The notes below the pieces were generated by a model. The model ran no database searches. It saw only the letters and a program-made list of their open reading frames with translations, and had not been told where the DNA came from. A program made the translations under genes and the position numbers. This document shows positions 9,102 to 17,333 of a DNA stretch of 64,000 bases, piece after piece (positions within the stretch are counted from its first letter, which is position 1; the number at the start of each line of letters is the position of its first letter). Source of the stretch: Roseiarcus fermentans (GTDB lineage: Bacteria; Pseudomonadota; Alphaproteobacteria; Rhizobiales; Beijerinckiaceae); NCBI RefSeq assembly GCF_003315135.1, contig NZ_QNRK01000026.1:33927-97926 (forward strand), read 5' to 3'.

Positions 9102-9965
9102 ATGGTCAACGCTGCGCAATCGGGACACTTCCGCATCGGCGGACAGTTCGAGGTCGCTCGCCTCGGCTTCGGCGCGATGCGCATCGTCGGCAAGGGCGTC
9201 TGGGGCCCGCCGGAGGATCGCGAGGAAGCGATCCGCACCCTGAAACGCCTGCCCGATCTCGGGGTCGATTTCATCGACACCGCCGATTCCTACGGCCCCG
9301 ATTTCTCGGAAGACCTGATCCGCGAGGCGCTGCACCCGTACGGATCGATCCGGATCGCCACCAAGGGCGGCCTCGCCCGCACCGGCCCGAACGTCTGGAT
9401 CCCGCTCGGCCGCCCCGAATACCTGATCCAGCAGGCCCACAAGAGCCGCTGGCGGCTGGGAGTCGAGGCGATCGACCTGTGGCAGCTCCATCGCATCGAT
9501 CCGAAGGTGCCCGCCGACGAGCAGTTCGACGCGATCAAGTCGCTGATCGCCGACGGCGTCATCCGCACGGCGGGCCTGTCGGAGGTCGGCGTCGCCGACA
9601 TCGAGACGGCGTCGAGCTATTTCCCGGTGGCGACGGTGCAGAACCGCTACAACCTCGCCGACCGCGCGAGCGAGGCCGTGCTCGACGCATGCGCCGGGCG
9701 CGGGATCGGCTTCATCCCGTGGTTCCCGCTCAACGCCGGCGACCTCGCCCGCGAAGGCGGCGCGCTCGACGCGATCGCCAGACGGCGCAAGGCGAGCCCG
9801 GGCCAGATCGCGCTCGCCTGGCTCCTGAAGCGCAGCCCGGTCATGCTGCCGATCCCCGGCACGGGAAAGGTGGCGCATCTCGAGGAGAACGTCGCCGCGG
9901 CGGCGATCGAACTGTCGGACGAGGAGTTCGACGAACTCGACCGGGTCGGGCGCGCCACGGGGTGA
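9102..9965 (+). CDS. Aldo/keto reductase
   Basis: A 287-residue NADPH-dependent oxidoreductase of the aldo/keto reductase TIM-barrel family. The full catalytic tetrad is visible: Asp59 and Tyr64 (IDTADSYG), Lys88 (IATKGG) and His130 (LWQLHRID). The C-terminal cofactor loop [14 protein letters not shown] is also present. ATG 9102 is preferred over ATG 9087 because GGGAGG lies seven bases in front of it. It resembles the second reductase at 40849-41730, which keeps a different residue at the His position. The substrate is not predictable from sequence. A pair of palindromes directly downstream may act as its terminator. Confidence 0.88.
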   Translation: MVNAAQSGHFRIGGQFEVARLGFGAMRIVGKGVWGPPEDREEAIRTLKRLPDLGVDFIDTADSYGPDFSEDLIREALHPYGSIRIATKGGLARTGPNVWIPLGRPEYLIQQAHKSRWRLGVEAIDLWQLHRIDPKVPADEQFDAIKSLIADGVIRTAGLSEVGVADIETASSYFPVATVQNRYNLADRASEAVLDACAGRGIGFIPWFPLNAGDLAREGGALDAIARRRKASPGQIALAWLLKRSPVMLPIPGTGKVAHLEENVAAAAIELSDEEFDELDRVGRATG

Positions 9966-9980
9966 TTTGCGGACGCCGTC

Positions 9981-10011
9981 GGCGACCGCGGTCGCCGCGA
10001 TCGGCGATCGC
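9981..10011 (+). terminator. Two adjacent palindromes after the reductase gene
   Basis: GGCGACCGCGGTCGCC (9981-9996) is a perfect 16-bp palindrome and GCGATCGGCGATCGC (9997-10011) a near-perfect one. They start 16 bases after the stop codon. Tight GC hairpins here could terminate or stabilise the transcript; they also resemble the double hairpin between ligB and ligC. Confidence 0.4.
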
Positions 10012-10131
10012 GGCCAAGCGAGGCCGGCGGGTCTCCGGCGCGGGGGAAGCGCCCGCGGTCGGGGGCCCGCTTGGTTTTGTCATGCAACAATGGCAAGAGG
10101 CGGGGCAGGTCGTCGAACCGAGGGGGCCCCC

Positions 10132-10494
10132 ATGACGTTTCAGGCTGCCGTTCAAACCGCTTTCGTCAAGAAATACGCGGATTTCCAGGGGCGGGCGAAC
10201 CGTCCCGAATTCTGGTGGTTCATGTTGGCGGTCCTGATCGCGACGCTGATCGCCGCGATCATCGACGACGAACTGATCGGAGGCGGGGAGATCGTCGAAA
10301 CGATCGTCGGGCTCGCCACGATCGTCCCCTCGCTCGCCGTCGGAGTCCGGCGTCTGCACGACACCGACCGGTCCGGCTGGTGGCAGCTTCTGCACCTCCT
10401 CCCGCTGATCGGCCTGATCGTGCTGATCGTCTGGTGGGTGACGCCCGGAAACGCCGCGCCGAACCGCTTCGGCGCGCCCGAGACTGTCGGCTGA
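10132..10494 (+). CDS. DUF805 family membrane protein
   Basis: A 120-residue inner-membrane protein of the DUF805 family. It has the typical YADFQGRANRPEFWWF entry motif, two or three hydrophobic segments (about residues 27-43, 51-66 and 83-101), and the conserved VRRLHDTDRSGWW loop before the last segment. The function of the family is unknown. The start at 10132 is the family N-terminus MTFQAAVQTAF; the frame continues upstream but that part does not look like protein. A palindrome 12 bases after the stop lies before the convergent exporter operon. Confidence 0.85.
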   Translation: MTFQAAVQTAFVKKYADFQGRANRPEFWWFMLAVLIATLIAAIIDDELIGGGEIVETIVGLATIVPSLAVGVRRLHDTDRSGWWQLLHLLPLIGLIVLIVWWVTPGNAAPNRFGAPETVG

Positions 10495-10505
10495 CGAGGC
10501 GCTCA

Positions 10506-10522
10506 GGCGGCGAGACGCCGCC
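10506..10522. repeat. REP-like palindrome, copy 2
   Basis: GGCGGCGAGACGCCGCC is a perfect 17-bp inverted repeat in the gap between the convergent DUF805 and exporter permease genes. The complementary-loop version occurs at 59308-59324 and a shorter one at 6741-6753. It may also serve as a bidirectional terminator. Confidence 0.5.
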
Positions 10523-10542
10523 CCTCCCGCGGCGCCCGAACC

Positions 10543-11670
10543 TCAGTCGAGCGTCTCCCGGTAGGCGAGCGTCGCGAAGGCGATCACCACCACGGCGAAC
10601 AGCGCCATCGGCCAGATTTCCGGCGCGATCTCGCTCCAGCCGACGCCCTTGAGCAAGAGCGCGCGCACGATCCGCATCGCATGGGTGATCGGGAACAGGT
10701 TGCCGAGCCACTGCGCCCAGACCGGCATGCCGCGGAACGGGAACATGAAGCCGGACAGAATGAAGGACGGCATCAGGGTGAACTGGGCGAGCTGGACCGC
10801 CTGCATCTGGTTGGCCGAGATGGTCGAGAAGGTCACGCCGAGCGCCAGATTGCCGGCGATGAAGAACCCGAGCGCCCCGAGCAGGAGCGGCACCGAGCCG
10901 CGGATCGGCAGGCCGAAGAACAACGACGCCGCGACCAGGATCAGCGACACCTGGATGTAGCCGATGATCACGTAGGGCGCGATCTTGGCGATCATGACCT
11001 CGATCGGCCGCACCGGCATCGCCAGCAGATTCTCCATCGTGCCGCGCTCGCGCTCCTTGGTGATCGCCATGGTGGTGACGAACAGGGTCGAGAACAGGAG
11101 CACGATGCAGATCAGGCCCGGAACGACGTTGAGCACGGTGAGCTGCTCGGGATTGTAGCGGGCGTGCAGGACGAACTGGAACGGCGGCGCCGGCGGCGCG
11201 ATCTGGCGGATCGGCGGCAGGTCGCGATCGAGGTCGGCGACGACGCGATCGAGCGCGGCCACCGCATTGCCGATCGCGCTCGGGTCGGTCGCGTCGGCGT
11301 CGATCAGCACGCTCGGCCGCTCGCCCCGGTCGACCGCGCGGTCGAAGTCGGGCGGCGTCTCTATGACGAACATCAGCTCGCCGCGCGCGAGCCCCTCCTC
11401 GGCTTCCGTTTCGCTGCGCAGGACCCGGATCTCGTAATAGCCGGAGTTGGTCAACGCAGCGGCGATGGTGCGGGTGTATTTGGAATCCTCGATCGACAGG
11501 AGCCCTGCCGGCAGATGCTTCGGGTCGGAGTTGATCGCATAGCCGAACAGGAACAGCTGGATCATCGGCACCAGGATGATGATGCGCAGCGTCAGCTTGT
11601 CGCGCAGGATCTGGATCGATTCCTTGCGCAGGAGGGCGATCAGGCGCGGGAAGGAGAAGGCGTTGCTCAT
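10543..11670 (-). CDS. ABC-2 type exporter permease (YhhJ/YbhR-like)
   Basis: A 375-residue membrane component of an ABC-2 exporter. After a short cytosolic N-terminus (residues 1-20) comes one transmembrane helix (about 28-48), a periplasmic domain of about 130 residues, then five helices from residue 175 to the end. The conserved cytosolic ITKERERGTMENLLAMPVRP loop sits between helices 2 and 3. ATG at 11670 overlaps the ATPase stop as ATGA. Only one permease gene is present, so the pump presumably works as a homodimer, as for E. coli YhhJ-type systems. Together with the ATPase and the HlyD-type adaptor it probably extrudes drugs or other amphiphiles. Confidence 0.9.
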   Translation of the reverse strand: MSNAFSFPRLIALLRKESIQILRDKLTLRIIILVPMIQLFLFGYAINSDPKHLPAGLLSIEDSKYTRTIAAALTNSGYYEIRVLRSETEAEEGLARGELMFVIETPPDFDRAVDRGERPSVLIDADATDPSAIGNAVAALDRVVADLDRDLPPIRQIAPPAPPFQFVLHARYNPEQLTVLNVVPGLICIVLLFSTLFVTTMAITKERERGTMENLLAMPVRPIEVMIAKIAPYVIIGYIQVSLILVAASLFFGLPIRGSVPLLLGALGFFIAGNLALGVTFSTISANQMQAVQLAQFTLMPSFILSGFMFPFRGMPVWAQWLGNLFPITHAMRIVRALLLKGVGWSEIAPEIWPMALFAVVVIAFATLAYRETLD

Positions 11671-12581
11671 CCGCCCTTCCCCTGGACGCTCAACATGTGG
11701 ATGAACACGTCGTCGAGGCGCGGCTCGACCTCCCGCCAGACGAGCGCGCCGCCGCGCGTCTCGATCGCCCGCTTCAGCGCCTCGCGGTCGAGGCTCGCGA
11801 CCCGCAGCGCGCGGCCGAACACCGCGGCGGCCTCGACGCCCGGCGAATGACGGAGCGCGACCGCGACCCGATCGACGTCGTCGCCGCTGCCCTCGAACGC
11901 GGTCAGGCCCGACTGGGCGACGACCGTCGCCGCGGCGCCCTGGACCACGATGCGCCCGCGCGCCAGGTAGACGATGCGTTTGCAGCGCTCGGCCTCGTCC
12001 ATGTAGTGGGTCGAGACCAGCGTCGTCAGGCCCTCGACCGCCATGTCGTGGATCAGGTCCCAGAACTCGCGTCGCGCCTTGGCGTCGACGCCGGCGGTCG
12101 GCTCGTCGAGCAGCAGCAGTTTCGGCTCGTGCAGCACGCAGGCGGCGAGCGCGAGCCGCTGCTTCCAGCCGCCCGAGAGCTGGCCGGCGAGCTGGTCGCG
12201 GCGCGGGCCGAGCTCCATCCGGTCGAGAATTCGTCGCACCGCCTCGCGACGGTTCGGCATCTCGTAGACGCGCGCGACGAAGTCGAGGTTCTCGGCGACC
12301 GTCAGGTCCTCGTAGAGGCTGAAGCGCTGGGTCATGTAGCCGACCTGACGGCGGATCGCGTGCGGCTCGCGGAGGATGTCGTGGCCGAGGCAGTGGCCTT
12401 CGCCGCCGTCGGGCTTCAGGAGCCCGCACAGCATGCGGATGGTGGTGGTCTTGCCGCTGCCGTTGGCGCCGAGGAAGCCGCAGATCTCGCCCTCGGCGAC
12501 GGTGAGATCGAGGCCCTCGACCACCTGGAGGCCGCCGAACCGCTTGCGCAACCCCCGGACGTCGATGGCCGCCTCGCTCAT
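11667..12581 (-). CDS. ABC exporter ATP-binding protein
   Basis: A 304-residue ATPase powering the adjacent permease. Walker A is GANGSGKTTT with Lys44, the signature is LSGGWKQRLALA, and Walker B is LLLLDEPTAGVD followed by the switch histidine in VSTHYMDEAERC. The final 70-80 residues form a C-terminal extension typical of ABC-2 drug and polysaccharide exporter ATPases. Both ends overlap neighbours by ATGA: its start overlaps the HlyD-like gene stop and its stop overlaps the permease start, implying tight translational coupling and near equimolar synthesis. Confidence 0.94.
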   Translation of the reverse strand: MSEAAIDVRGLRKRFGGLQVVEGLDLTVAEGEICGFLGANGSGKTTTIRMLCGLLKPDGGEGHCLGHDILREPHAIRRQVGYMTQRFSLYEDLTVAENLDFVARVYEMPNRREAVRRILDRMELGPRRDQLAGQLSGGWKQRLALAACVLHEPKLLLLDEPTAGVDAKARREFWDLIHDMAVEGLTTLVSTHYMDEAERCKRIVYLARGRIVVQGAAATVVAQSGLTAFEGSGDDVDRVAVALRHSPGVEAAAVFGRALRVASLDREALKRAIETRGGALVWREVEPRLDDVFIHMLSVQGKGG

Positions 12582-13627
12582 GGCGCGCTCGCCGTCGGCG
12601 CCGCCGCCTGCGCCGCGGGCGCGACCGTCACGGGCTGGCCCGGATTGAGGAGCCTCGCCTGATCCGACGGCGGGCGCGCCTCGGCCAGAAACACGAACTT
12701 GCTGCGGTTCGTCTCGGAATAGATGAAGGGCGGCGTGTATTCCGCGCTCGGCGCGATGTACGACACCACGCCGCCGAGGTCAGCCGGGCAATTGTCGCAG
12801 GCGAAATCCACCCGGTCTCCGACGTGGATTTTGGCGAGCTGCGGCTCGGGAATGAAGAAGCGGACGAACACGTTGCCGGGCGGCAGCAGCGAGACCGCCG
12901 GCGCGCCCGCCGAGAGGGTCTCGCCGGGAAAGGCGATCACGTCGGCGATGATCCCGGCCTCGGGCGCCGTCACCGAGCGCTGGTCGAGCCGCCACTGGGC
13001 CTGCTTCAGCGCCGCCTCGAGCGCGTCGACCATCGACCTCTGCGCCTCGATCTCCGACGGCCGGCCCATCGGCGCCTGCGCGGTCGCGAGCGCCGCCGTC
13101 GCCGCCGCCACCTTCGCCTCGGCCGAGCGCAGCGCCGCGTCCTGCTGATCGACGACCTGCTGCGTCGCCGATCCGGACTTCAGCAGTTGCGCGCTGCGGC
13201 GAAGGTCCTCCTGCGCCCGGTCGCGCGCCGCCTGCGCGTCGCCGAGATTGGCCTGGGCCTGGTCGATCTCGCTCGTCTTCGCCGGCGCCATGAGGTTGGC
13301 GAGCTGCCCGCGCGCCTGCTGCAACAGGCGGCGCGCCTGATCGACCGCGGCGCGGTCGTCGGCGTCGTCCTGCGTGAACAGCGGCTGGCCCTTGACGACC
13401 CGGTCGCCCCGCGCCACGCGCACCGCGGTGAGGAGCCCTGCCTGGGTCGGCCCGATCTTGACGAAATCCGCCTCGGCATAGCCCTGCCACGCGACCGGCG
13501 CCGGCGGCCTCGGACGGAACAGCGCCCACCCAGCGCCCGCGACGAGCGCGATCACAACCGCGGGGACGAGAAAACGTCGAATCAAGGCGGGCGCTCGGCC
13601 GCGGCGACACGGCCGCTTCGGACGCAT
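12578..13627 (-). CDS. HlyD family periplasmic adaptor of the ABC exporter
   Basis: A 349-residue membrane-fusion protein. It has an N-terminal anchor (about residues 15-33, FLVPAVVIALVAGAGWALF), a split lipoyl/barrel-sandwich domain, and a long alpha-helical hairpin (about residues 90-215) rich in A, Q, E and R heptads. A beta-barrel (FVRFFIPEPQLAKIHVGDRV) follows. The two Cys in FACDNCPADLGG are seen in the YhiI/YbhG type. It would link the inner-membrane pump to a TolC-like outer-membrane channel, which is not encoded here. It is the first gene of a three-gene operon with ATGA overlaps. The gene upstream is divergent. Confidence 0.92.
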   Translation of the reverse strand: MRPKRPCRRGRAPALIRRFLVPAVVIALVAGAGWALFRPRPPAPVAWQGYAEADFVKIGPTQAGLLTAVRVARGDRVVKGQPLFTQDDADDRAAVDQARRLLQQARGQLANLMAPAKTSEIDQAQANLGDAQAARDRAQEDLRRSAQLLKSGSATQQVVDQQDAALRSAEAKVAAATAALATAQAPMGRPSEIEAQRSMVDALEAALKQAQWRLDQRSVTAPEAGIIADVIAFPGETLSAGAPAVSLLPPGNVFVRFFIPEPQLAKIHVGDRVDFACDNCPADLGGVVSYIAPSAEYTPPFIYSETNRSKFVFLAEARPPSDQARLLNPGQPVTVAPAAQAAAPTASAP

Positions 13628-13739
13628 CCCTTAGCGGCGTTCGCCGGGAAAAAACATTGGGACCGAAGGACGCGGGCGCGGGCCGCCGGAACCGAACGCG
13701 GCCGCCGCGCGTTCCCCCCGGGCCAGGAGGGGCGTTTCC

Positions 13740-15464
13740 ATGTTCATCATCTGTCTCGCGACCGATTACGACGGCACGCTCGCGCACGACGGCGTCGTCG
13801 ATTCCGCCACGATCGACGCGCTCGTCCGCCTCAGGCGCTCGGGCCGCAGGGTCGTCCTCGTCACCGGCCGCGAACTCCCCGACCTCGTCCGCGTCTGTCC
13901 GCGCCTCGACCTGTTCGATCGGGTCGTCGCCGAGAACGGCGCGCTGCTGTTCGATCCCGCGACCCGGCGGGAACGGCCGCTCGCCCCCGAGCCCTCGCCG
14001 GAATTCGTCGCGGCTCTGCGCGAGAAAGGCGTCCCGCTGTCGGTCGGGCGGTCGATCGTCGCCACCTGGGAGCCGCACGAGAACGCGGTTCTGAAAGCTA
14101 TTCGCGAACTCGGGCTCGAATTGCAGATCACGTTCAACAAGGGCGCGGTGATGGTCCTGCCGGCCGGCGTCAACAAGGCGAGCGGGCTTGCCGCGGCGCT
14201 CGACGACCTCGGCCTCTCCGCCCACAACGTGGTCGCGGTCGGCGACGCCGAGAACGACCACGCCTTCATGCAGGCCTCCGGCTTTTCCGCAGCCGTCGCC
14301 AACGCCCTGCCGGCGGTCAAGGAGACGGCCGACCTCGTGACGGAGCGCCCGCGCGGCGCGGGCGTCGCGGAGCTGATCGCGCGCCTTCTCGAAGACGATG
14401 TGGACGCCTTCGCCCCCTTCAAGGCGCGCGGCCTCGTCCAGGCGGCGGTCCGCCCTGACGGGACGCCGGTCTATCTGCGCCCGCATGGCGGCGGCGCGCT
14501 GGTCGCGGGGCTCTCGGGCGGCGGCAAATCGACGCTCGCGACCGCGCTCGTCGAAGGGATGATCGCGGGCGGCTTCCAGGTCGTCGTGTTCGACCCGGAG
14601 GGCGATTACGCCGACTTTCGCGCGGCGGTCGCGCTCGGCGACGCCAAGTCGCCGCCGCGCCTGCCCGAATTGCTCAAGGCGCTCGATCGCCCGGGCGACA
14701 GCGTCGTCGTCAATCTGCTCGCCATCGGCGTCGAGGACCGCCCGGCCGCCTTCGCCGGCTTCGCCGGGGCCGCGATCGAGATGCAGGGCCGGACCGGGCG
14801 GCCGCACTGGCTGCTGGTCGACGAGGCCCACCATGTCCTGCCGGCCGAGCGGGACGTCAACGCCGGCGCCGCGCTGTCGAGCCTGCCCGCCGTCCTGGTC
14901 ACCGTCGACCCGGAAGCCGTCTCGGCCGAAGCGCTCGCGCGCGTCGACGACGTGTTCGCAGTCGGAACCCGGCCCGCCGAGACGATCGCCGCCTTCTGCC
15001 GGGCCCTGTCGATCGCGCCGCCGCCGCTGCCCGAGGGCCCGGCGGAACACGGGCAGGCGCTGTTCTGGCGGCGCTCCTCGCCCCGGGCGCCGGAATTCGT
15101 CGCGCCGCGCGCGCCCGCCGCCAAGATGGAGCGCCACACGCGCAAATACGCCGAGGGCGAGCTCGGCGAGGACAAGAGCTTCTATTTCCGCGGCCCCGAC
15201 GGCGCGCTCAACTTGCGCGCTCAGAACCTCACGATCTTCCTGCAGATGGCGGACGGGGTCGACGACCGAACCTGGCTGCATCACCTGAAGGCGGGCGACG
15301 TCTCGACCTGGATCCACGACGCGATCAAGGACGACGATCTGGCGTCGGAAGCGGAGCGGATCGAGGCGGCGGAAGCCGATCCGGCGCGCTCGCGCAGGGC
15401 GATGCGCCAGGCGATCGAGCGAAAATATACGGCGCCGGCTTCGAAGGGGTCCGATCCGGGCTAG
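13740..15464 (+). CDS. HAD-IIB phosphatase fused to a HerA-like P-loop ATPase
   Basis: A 574-residue two-domain protein. Residues 1 to about 215 are a Cof/SPP-type HAD hydrolase: motif I ATDYDGTL (Asp8 nucleophile, Asp10), a conserved lysine region GVNKASGLAAAL, and motif IV GDAENDHAF (residues 168-176). From about residue 235 a P-loop domain follows, with Walker A GLSGGGKSTLA (Lys263), a VFDPEGDYADF strand typical of HerA/VirB4-like ATPases, and Walker B LLVDEAHH (Asp361, Glu362). ATG 13740 has AGGAGG upstream. The HAD half alone suggests sugar-phosphate or phosphoglycerate dephosphorylation. What the ATPase half does is unknown; it could be a nucleotide-controlled switch or a kinase-like partner. 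The gene stands alone. Confidence 0.85.
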   Translation: MFIICLATDYDGTLAHDGVVDSATIDALVRLRRSGRRVVLVTGRELPDLVRVCPRLDLFDRVVAENGALLFDPATRRERPLAPEPSPEFVAALREKGVPLSVGRSIVATWEPHENAVLKAIRELGLELQITFNKGAVMVLPAGVNKASGLAAALDDLGLSAHNVVAVGDAENDHAFMQASGFSAAVANALPAVKETADLVTERPRGAGVAELIARLLEDDVDAFAPFKARGLVQAAVRPDGTPVYLRPHGGGALVAGLSGGGKSTLATALVEGMIAGGFQVVVFDPEGDYADFRAAVALGDAKSPPRLPELLKALDRPGDSVVVNLLAIGVEDRPAAFAGFAGAAIEMQGRTGRPHWLLVDEAHHVLPAERDVNAGAALSSLPAVLVTVDPEAVSAEALARVDDVFAVGTRPAETIAAFCRALSIAPPPLPEGPAEHGQALFWRRSSPRAPEFVAPRAPAAKMERHTRKYAEGELGEDKSFYFRGPDGALNLRAQNLTIFLQMADGVDDRTWLHHLKAGDVSTWIHDAIKDDDLASEAERIEAAEADPARSRRAMRQAIERKYTAPASKGSDPG

Positions 15465-15829
15465 TCACCGCAGAGCGATGCAACCGCGAAGCCGTAGCCC
15501 AGCGGGCCCCCTCCACCACCCTTCGGGTGGTCCCCCTCCCCCGTTTCGCTTCGCTTCACGGAGGAGGAAAGCGGCGGACGGCTTGGGAGTTACCGTCGGT
15601 CGAGCGGCGCAAAGTAACTCCCAAGCCGGCAGCGAACAGCGCCGTCATCGCGAGCGAAGCGAAGCGATCCAGGGCCGCTGGGCCGCTGTTGCGCCCTCTG
15701 ATCGTCCCGCCGCCCTTCGTTGCGAGCAGAAGACGGAGCGATTTTTTCCGCAGGAGGCAAGCGGCGGCATGGGTTGCTTCGTCGCTTCGCTCCTCGCAAT
15801 GACGGGGTTGGGAGTAACGGCGCAAAAGC
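15465..15829. other. Non-coding gap with mobile-element remnants
   Basis: The gap holds a 6-bp hairpin ACCACC-CTTCGG-GTGGT near 15515-15533 that could end the upstream transcript, a solitary inverted element end GGCTTGGGAGTTAC (15580-15593), and the complete MITE-like element 15614-15818 with its duplicated flanks. The solitary end points outward toward the full element across a 20-base spacer and may be the remnant of an older insertion. Confidence 0.55.
15614..15818 (+). mobile_element. MITE-like element with perfect 8-bp target duplication
   Basis: It starts GTAACTCCCAAGCC and ends GGTTGGGAGTAAC. The 8-bp flanks are identical: GGCGCAAA at 15606-15613 and again at 15819-15826. The interior is almost the same as the reverse complement of the element at 50053-50245, apart from an insertion of roughly 12 bases and scattered substitutions. 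Terminal GTAA plus 8-bp duplications are known for the IS66 family. There is no internal gene. The right flank ends three bases past the stop of the histidine-rich gene, which is therefore intact but has lost its original 3' region. Confidence 0.8.
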
Positions 15830-16039
15830 TTACGCTTCGCCGGAATGGTCCTTGGCGGTCGTCGAGTGCTTGTGCCCTTCCTCGCTATGCTCGTGCGCGG
15901 CGTCCGCGTGTTCCTGCGCGTCGTCGTGCTCGCCGATCTTGTGGAGATGGGCGGCCTGAAGGTGATGATGGGCCGCCGCCTGATGATGCGCGGCCGCTTG
16001 AAGATGATGCTCGCTCGCCGGATGCTTGTCCTTCGCCAT
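15830..16039 (-). CDS. Histidine-rich small protein
   Basis: The 69-residue product is about one quarter histidine, with clusters such as SEHHLQAAAHHQAAAHHH and HEHSEEGHKH, alternating with A, E, K and Q. It has no signal peptide or membrane segment and is predicted to be a hydrophilic helix. ATG 16039 has a strong GAGGAG ribosome binding site. Similar small His/Ala-rich proteins occur in many proteobacteria without an assigned role; metal (Ni, Co, Cu, Zn) binding or buffering is an inference from the histidines. A MITE inserted just after its stop codon. Confidence 0.75.
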   Translation of the reverse strand: MAKDKHPASEHHLQAAAHHQAAAHHHLQAAHLHKIGEHDDAQEHADAAHEHSEEGHKHSTTAKDHSGEA

Positions 16040-16261
16040 GACGTGCTCCTCTTGACCTTTCGGGGCGGCCCATGGGGTCGCAACTTCGACAGGGTGAGGT
16101 TTTCCCGAGCCAAACCCCCCACCTGGCGCAATCGCCAGTCCGCGGAGTCGATTTAGGCCCGCGCGGCTACAGGAGCGTGACGGCGCGGTTCGCGGCGCAT
16201 GCGGCCGAAGAGAGAGGCGCGTGAGACCTCCTCGCCCGACTCCGAAGCGCCGGCGACGAGC

Positions 16262-16894
16262 TCAACGGCGGCTTTCTGAGGCCATGCGAACGGCGAGGCC
16301 GGCGAGCACCCCGCCCATCAGCCAGCGTTGCGCGACCGCCCAGGACGGCCGCGCCTTCAGGAAAGCGGCGATCGACCCGGCCATGATCGCGATGACGGCG
16401 TTGACGGTCACGCTGATCGCGATCTGCGTCGAGCCGAGGATCAGGGACTGCGACAGGACGCTGCCGGCGTTCGTGTCGATGAATTGCGGCAGCAGCGACA
16501 GATAGAGCATCGCGACTTTCGGGTTGAGCAGATTGGTGACGAGGCCCATCGCGAACAGTTTGCGCGGGCTGTCGATCGGCAGAGCCCTGACCTCGAACGG
16601 GGATCGGCCGCCCGGCCGCAGCGCCTGCCAGGCGAGCCAGGCCAGATAGGCCGCGCCCGTCAGGCGCAGCGCGTCATACGCGTAGGGGACGGCGAAGACG
16701 AGCGCCGTGATCCCGAACACCGCGCAGAGCATGTAGAAGACGAAACCGAGCGCCACCCCGCCGAGCGAGATCAGGCCCGCGGCGCGCCCCTGGATGATGG
16801 ATCGCGAAATCAGATAGATCATGTTCGGTCCCGGCGTCAGGACCAGGCCGAGCGCGACCAGCGCGAAGGCGACGAGATGGATGAGCGACGGCAT
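16262..16894 (-). CDS. LysE family translocator (amino-acid exporter)
   Basis: A 210-residue inner-membrane protein of the LysE/RhtB family that exports amino acids or related metabolites. It has about six hydrophobic helices, the family signature LTPGPNMIYLISRS in the first third, the GAAYLAWLAWQALR segment and GLVTNLLNPKVAMLYLSLLP. ATG 16894 is chosen over upstream starts because GGAGG lies seven bases before it. The gene lies downstream of dnaN on the same strand but separated by 439 bases containing repeats, so it is probably a separate unit. The exported substrate cannot be predicted. Confidence 0.9.
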   Translation of the reverse strand: MPSLIHLVAFALVALGLVLTPGPNMIYLISRSIIQGRAAGLISLGGVALGFVFYMLCAVFGITALVFAVPYAYDALRLTGAAYLAWLAWQALRPGGRSPFEVRALPIDSPRKLFAMGLVTNLLNPKVAMLYLSLLPQFIDTNAGSVLSQSLILGSTQIAISVTVNAVIAIMAGSIAAFLKARPSWAVAQRWLMGGVLAGLAVRMASESRR

Positions 16895-17001
16895 GTTGGC
16901 GCCTCCGGCGCGATTTCGGTGCGAAAGTCGAGCGGCCACCGCGGGTCGGGCGGCGGTCAGGTCAAGCCATTGGGGGTTCTCCCAACTGGGGTTCGCCTGA
17001 A

Positions 17002-17214
17002 CGCCGTCATCGCGGGGAGCGAAGCGACGTGGCGATCCAGGAGTCCGGGACGCCGACGCCTGCCGCCAGGAAGTCCAGCGCTTCGGCAGACGGCAGTGCA
17101 GACGGCTCCTGGATCGCCGCGTCGCCCTTCGGGCTCCTCGCGATGACGGCCGCGTCGCCCTTCGGGCTCCTCGCGATGACGGCCGCGTCGCCCTTCGGGC
17201 GCGTCGCGATGCCG
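17002..17214. repeat. Palindromic interspersed repeat with tandem triplication
   Basis: The left arm CGCCGTCATCGCGGGGAG (from 17002) is inverted relative to a right arm that is repeated three times in tandem as a 33-bp unit: 17116-17148, 17149-17181 and a degenerate third at 17182-17214. The unit contains GCCCTTCGGGCTCCTCGCG. The core is the same as inside the MITE-like elements, but no GTAACTCCC terminus is present and no target duplication is evident. It fills most of the 439-base gap between dnaN and the LysE gene. An open frame through the tandem units is an artefact of the repeat. Confidence 0.65.
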
Positions 17215-17333
17215 GACGACGAAGGCGCTGTCGCTCGCGGACACACCCTGTGAACGAGGCGAATCGGCGACGGCTGATGTCTTGAAATCTCGACCGAAAA
17301 GCCTCAGCCTCGCAGGGACGGACGAACGCCCGT

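Noticed and set aside
17007..17246. Frame with repeated ARSPKGDAAVI units
   Set aside because: It is created by the 33-bp tandem repeat (divisible by three) and is not a real protein.
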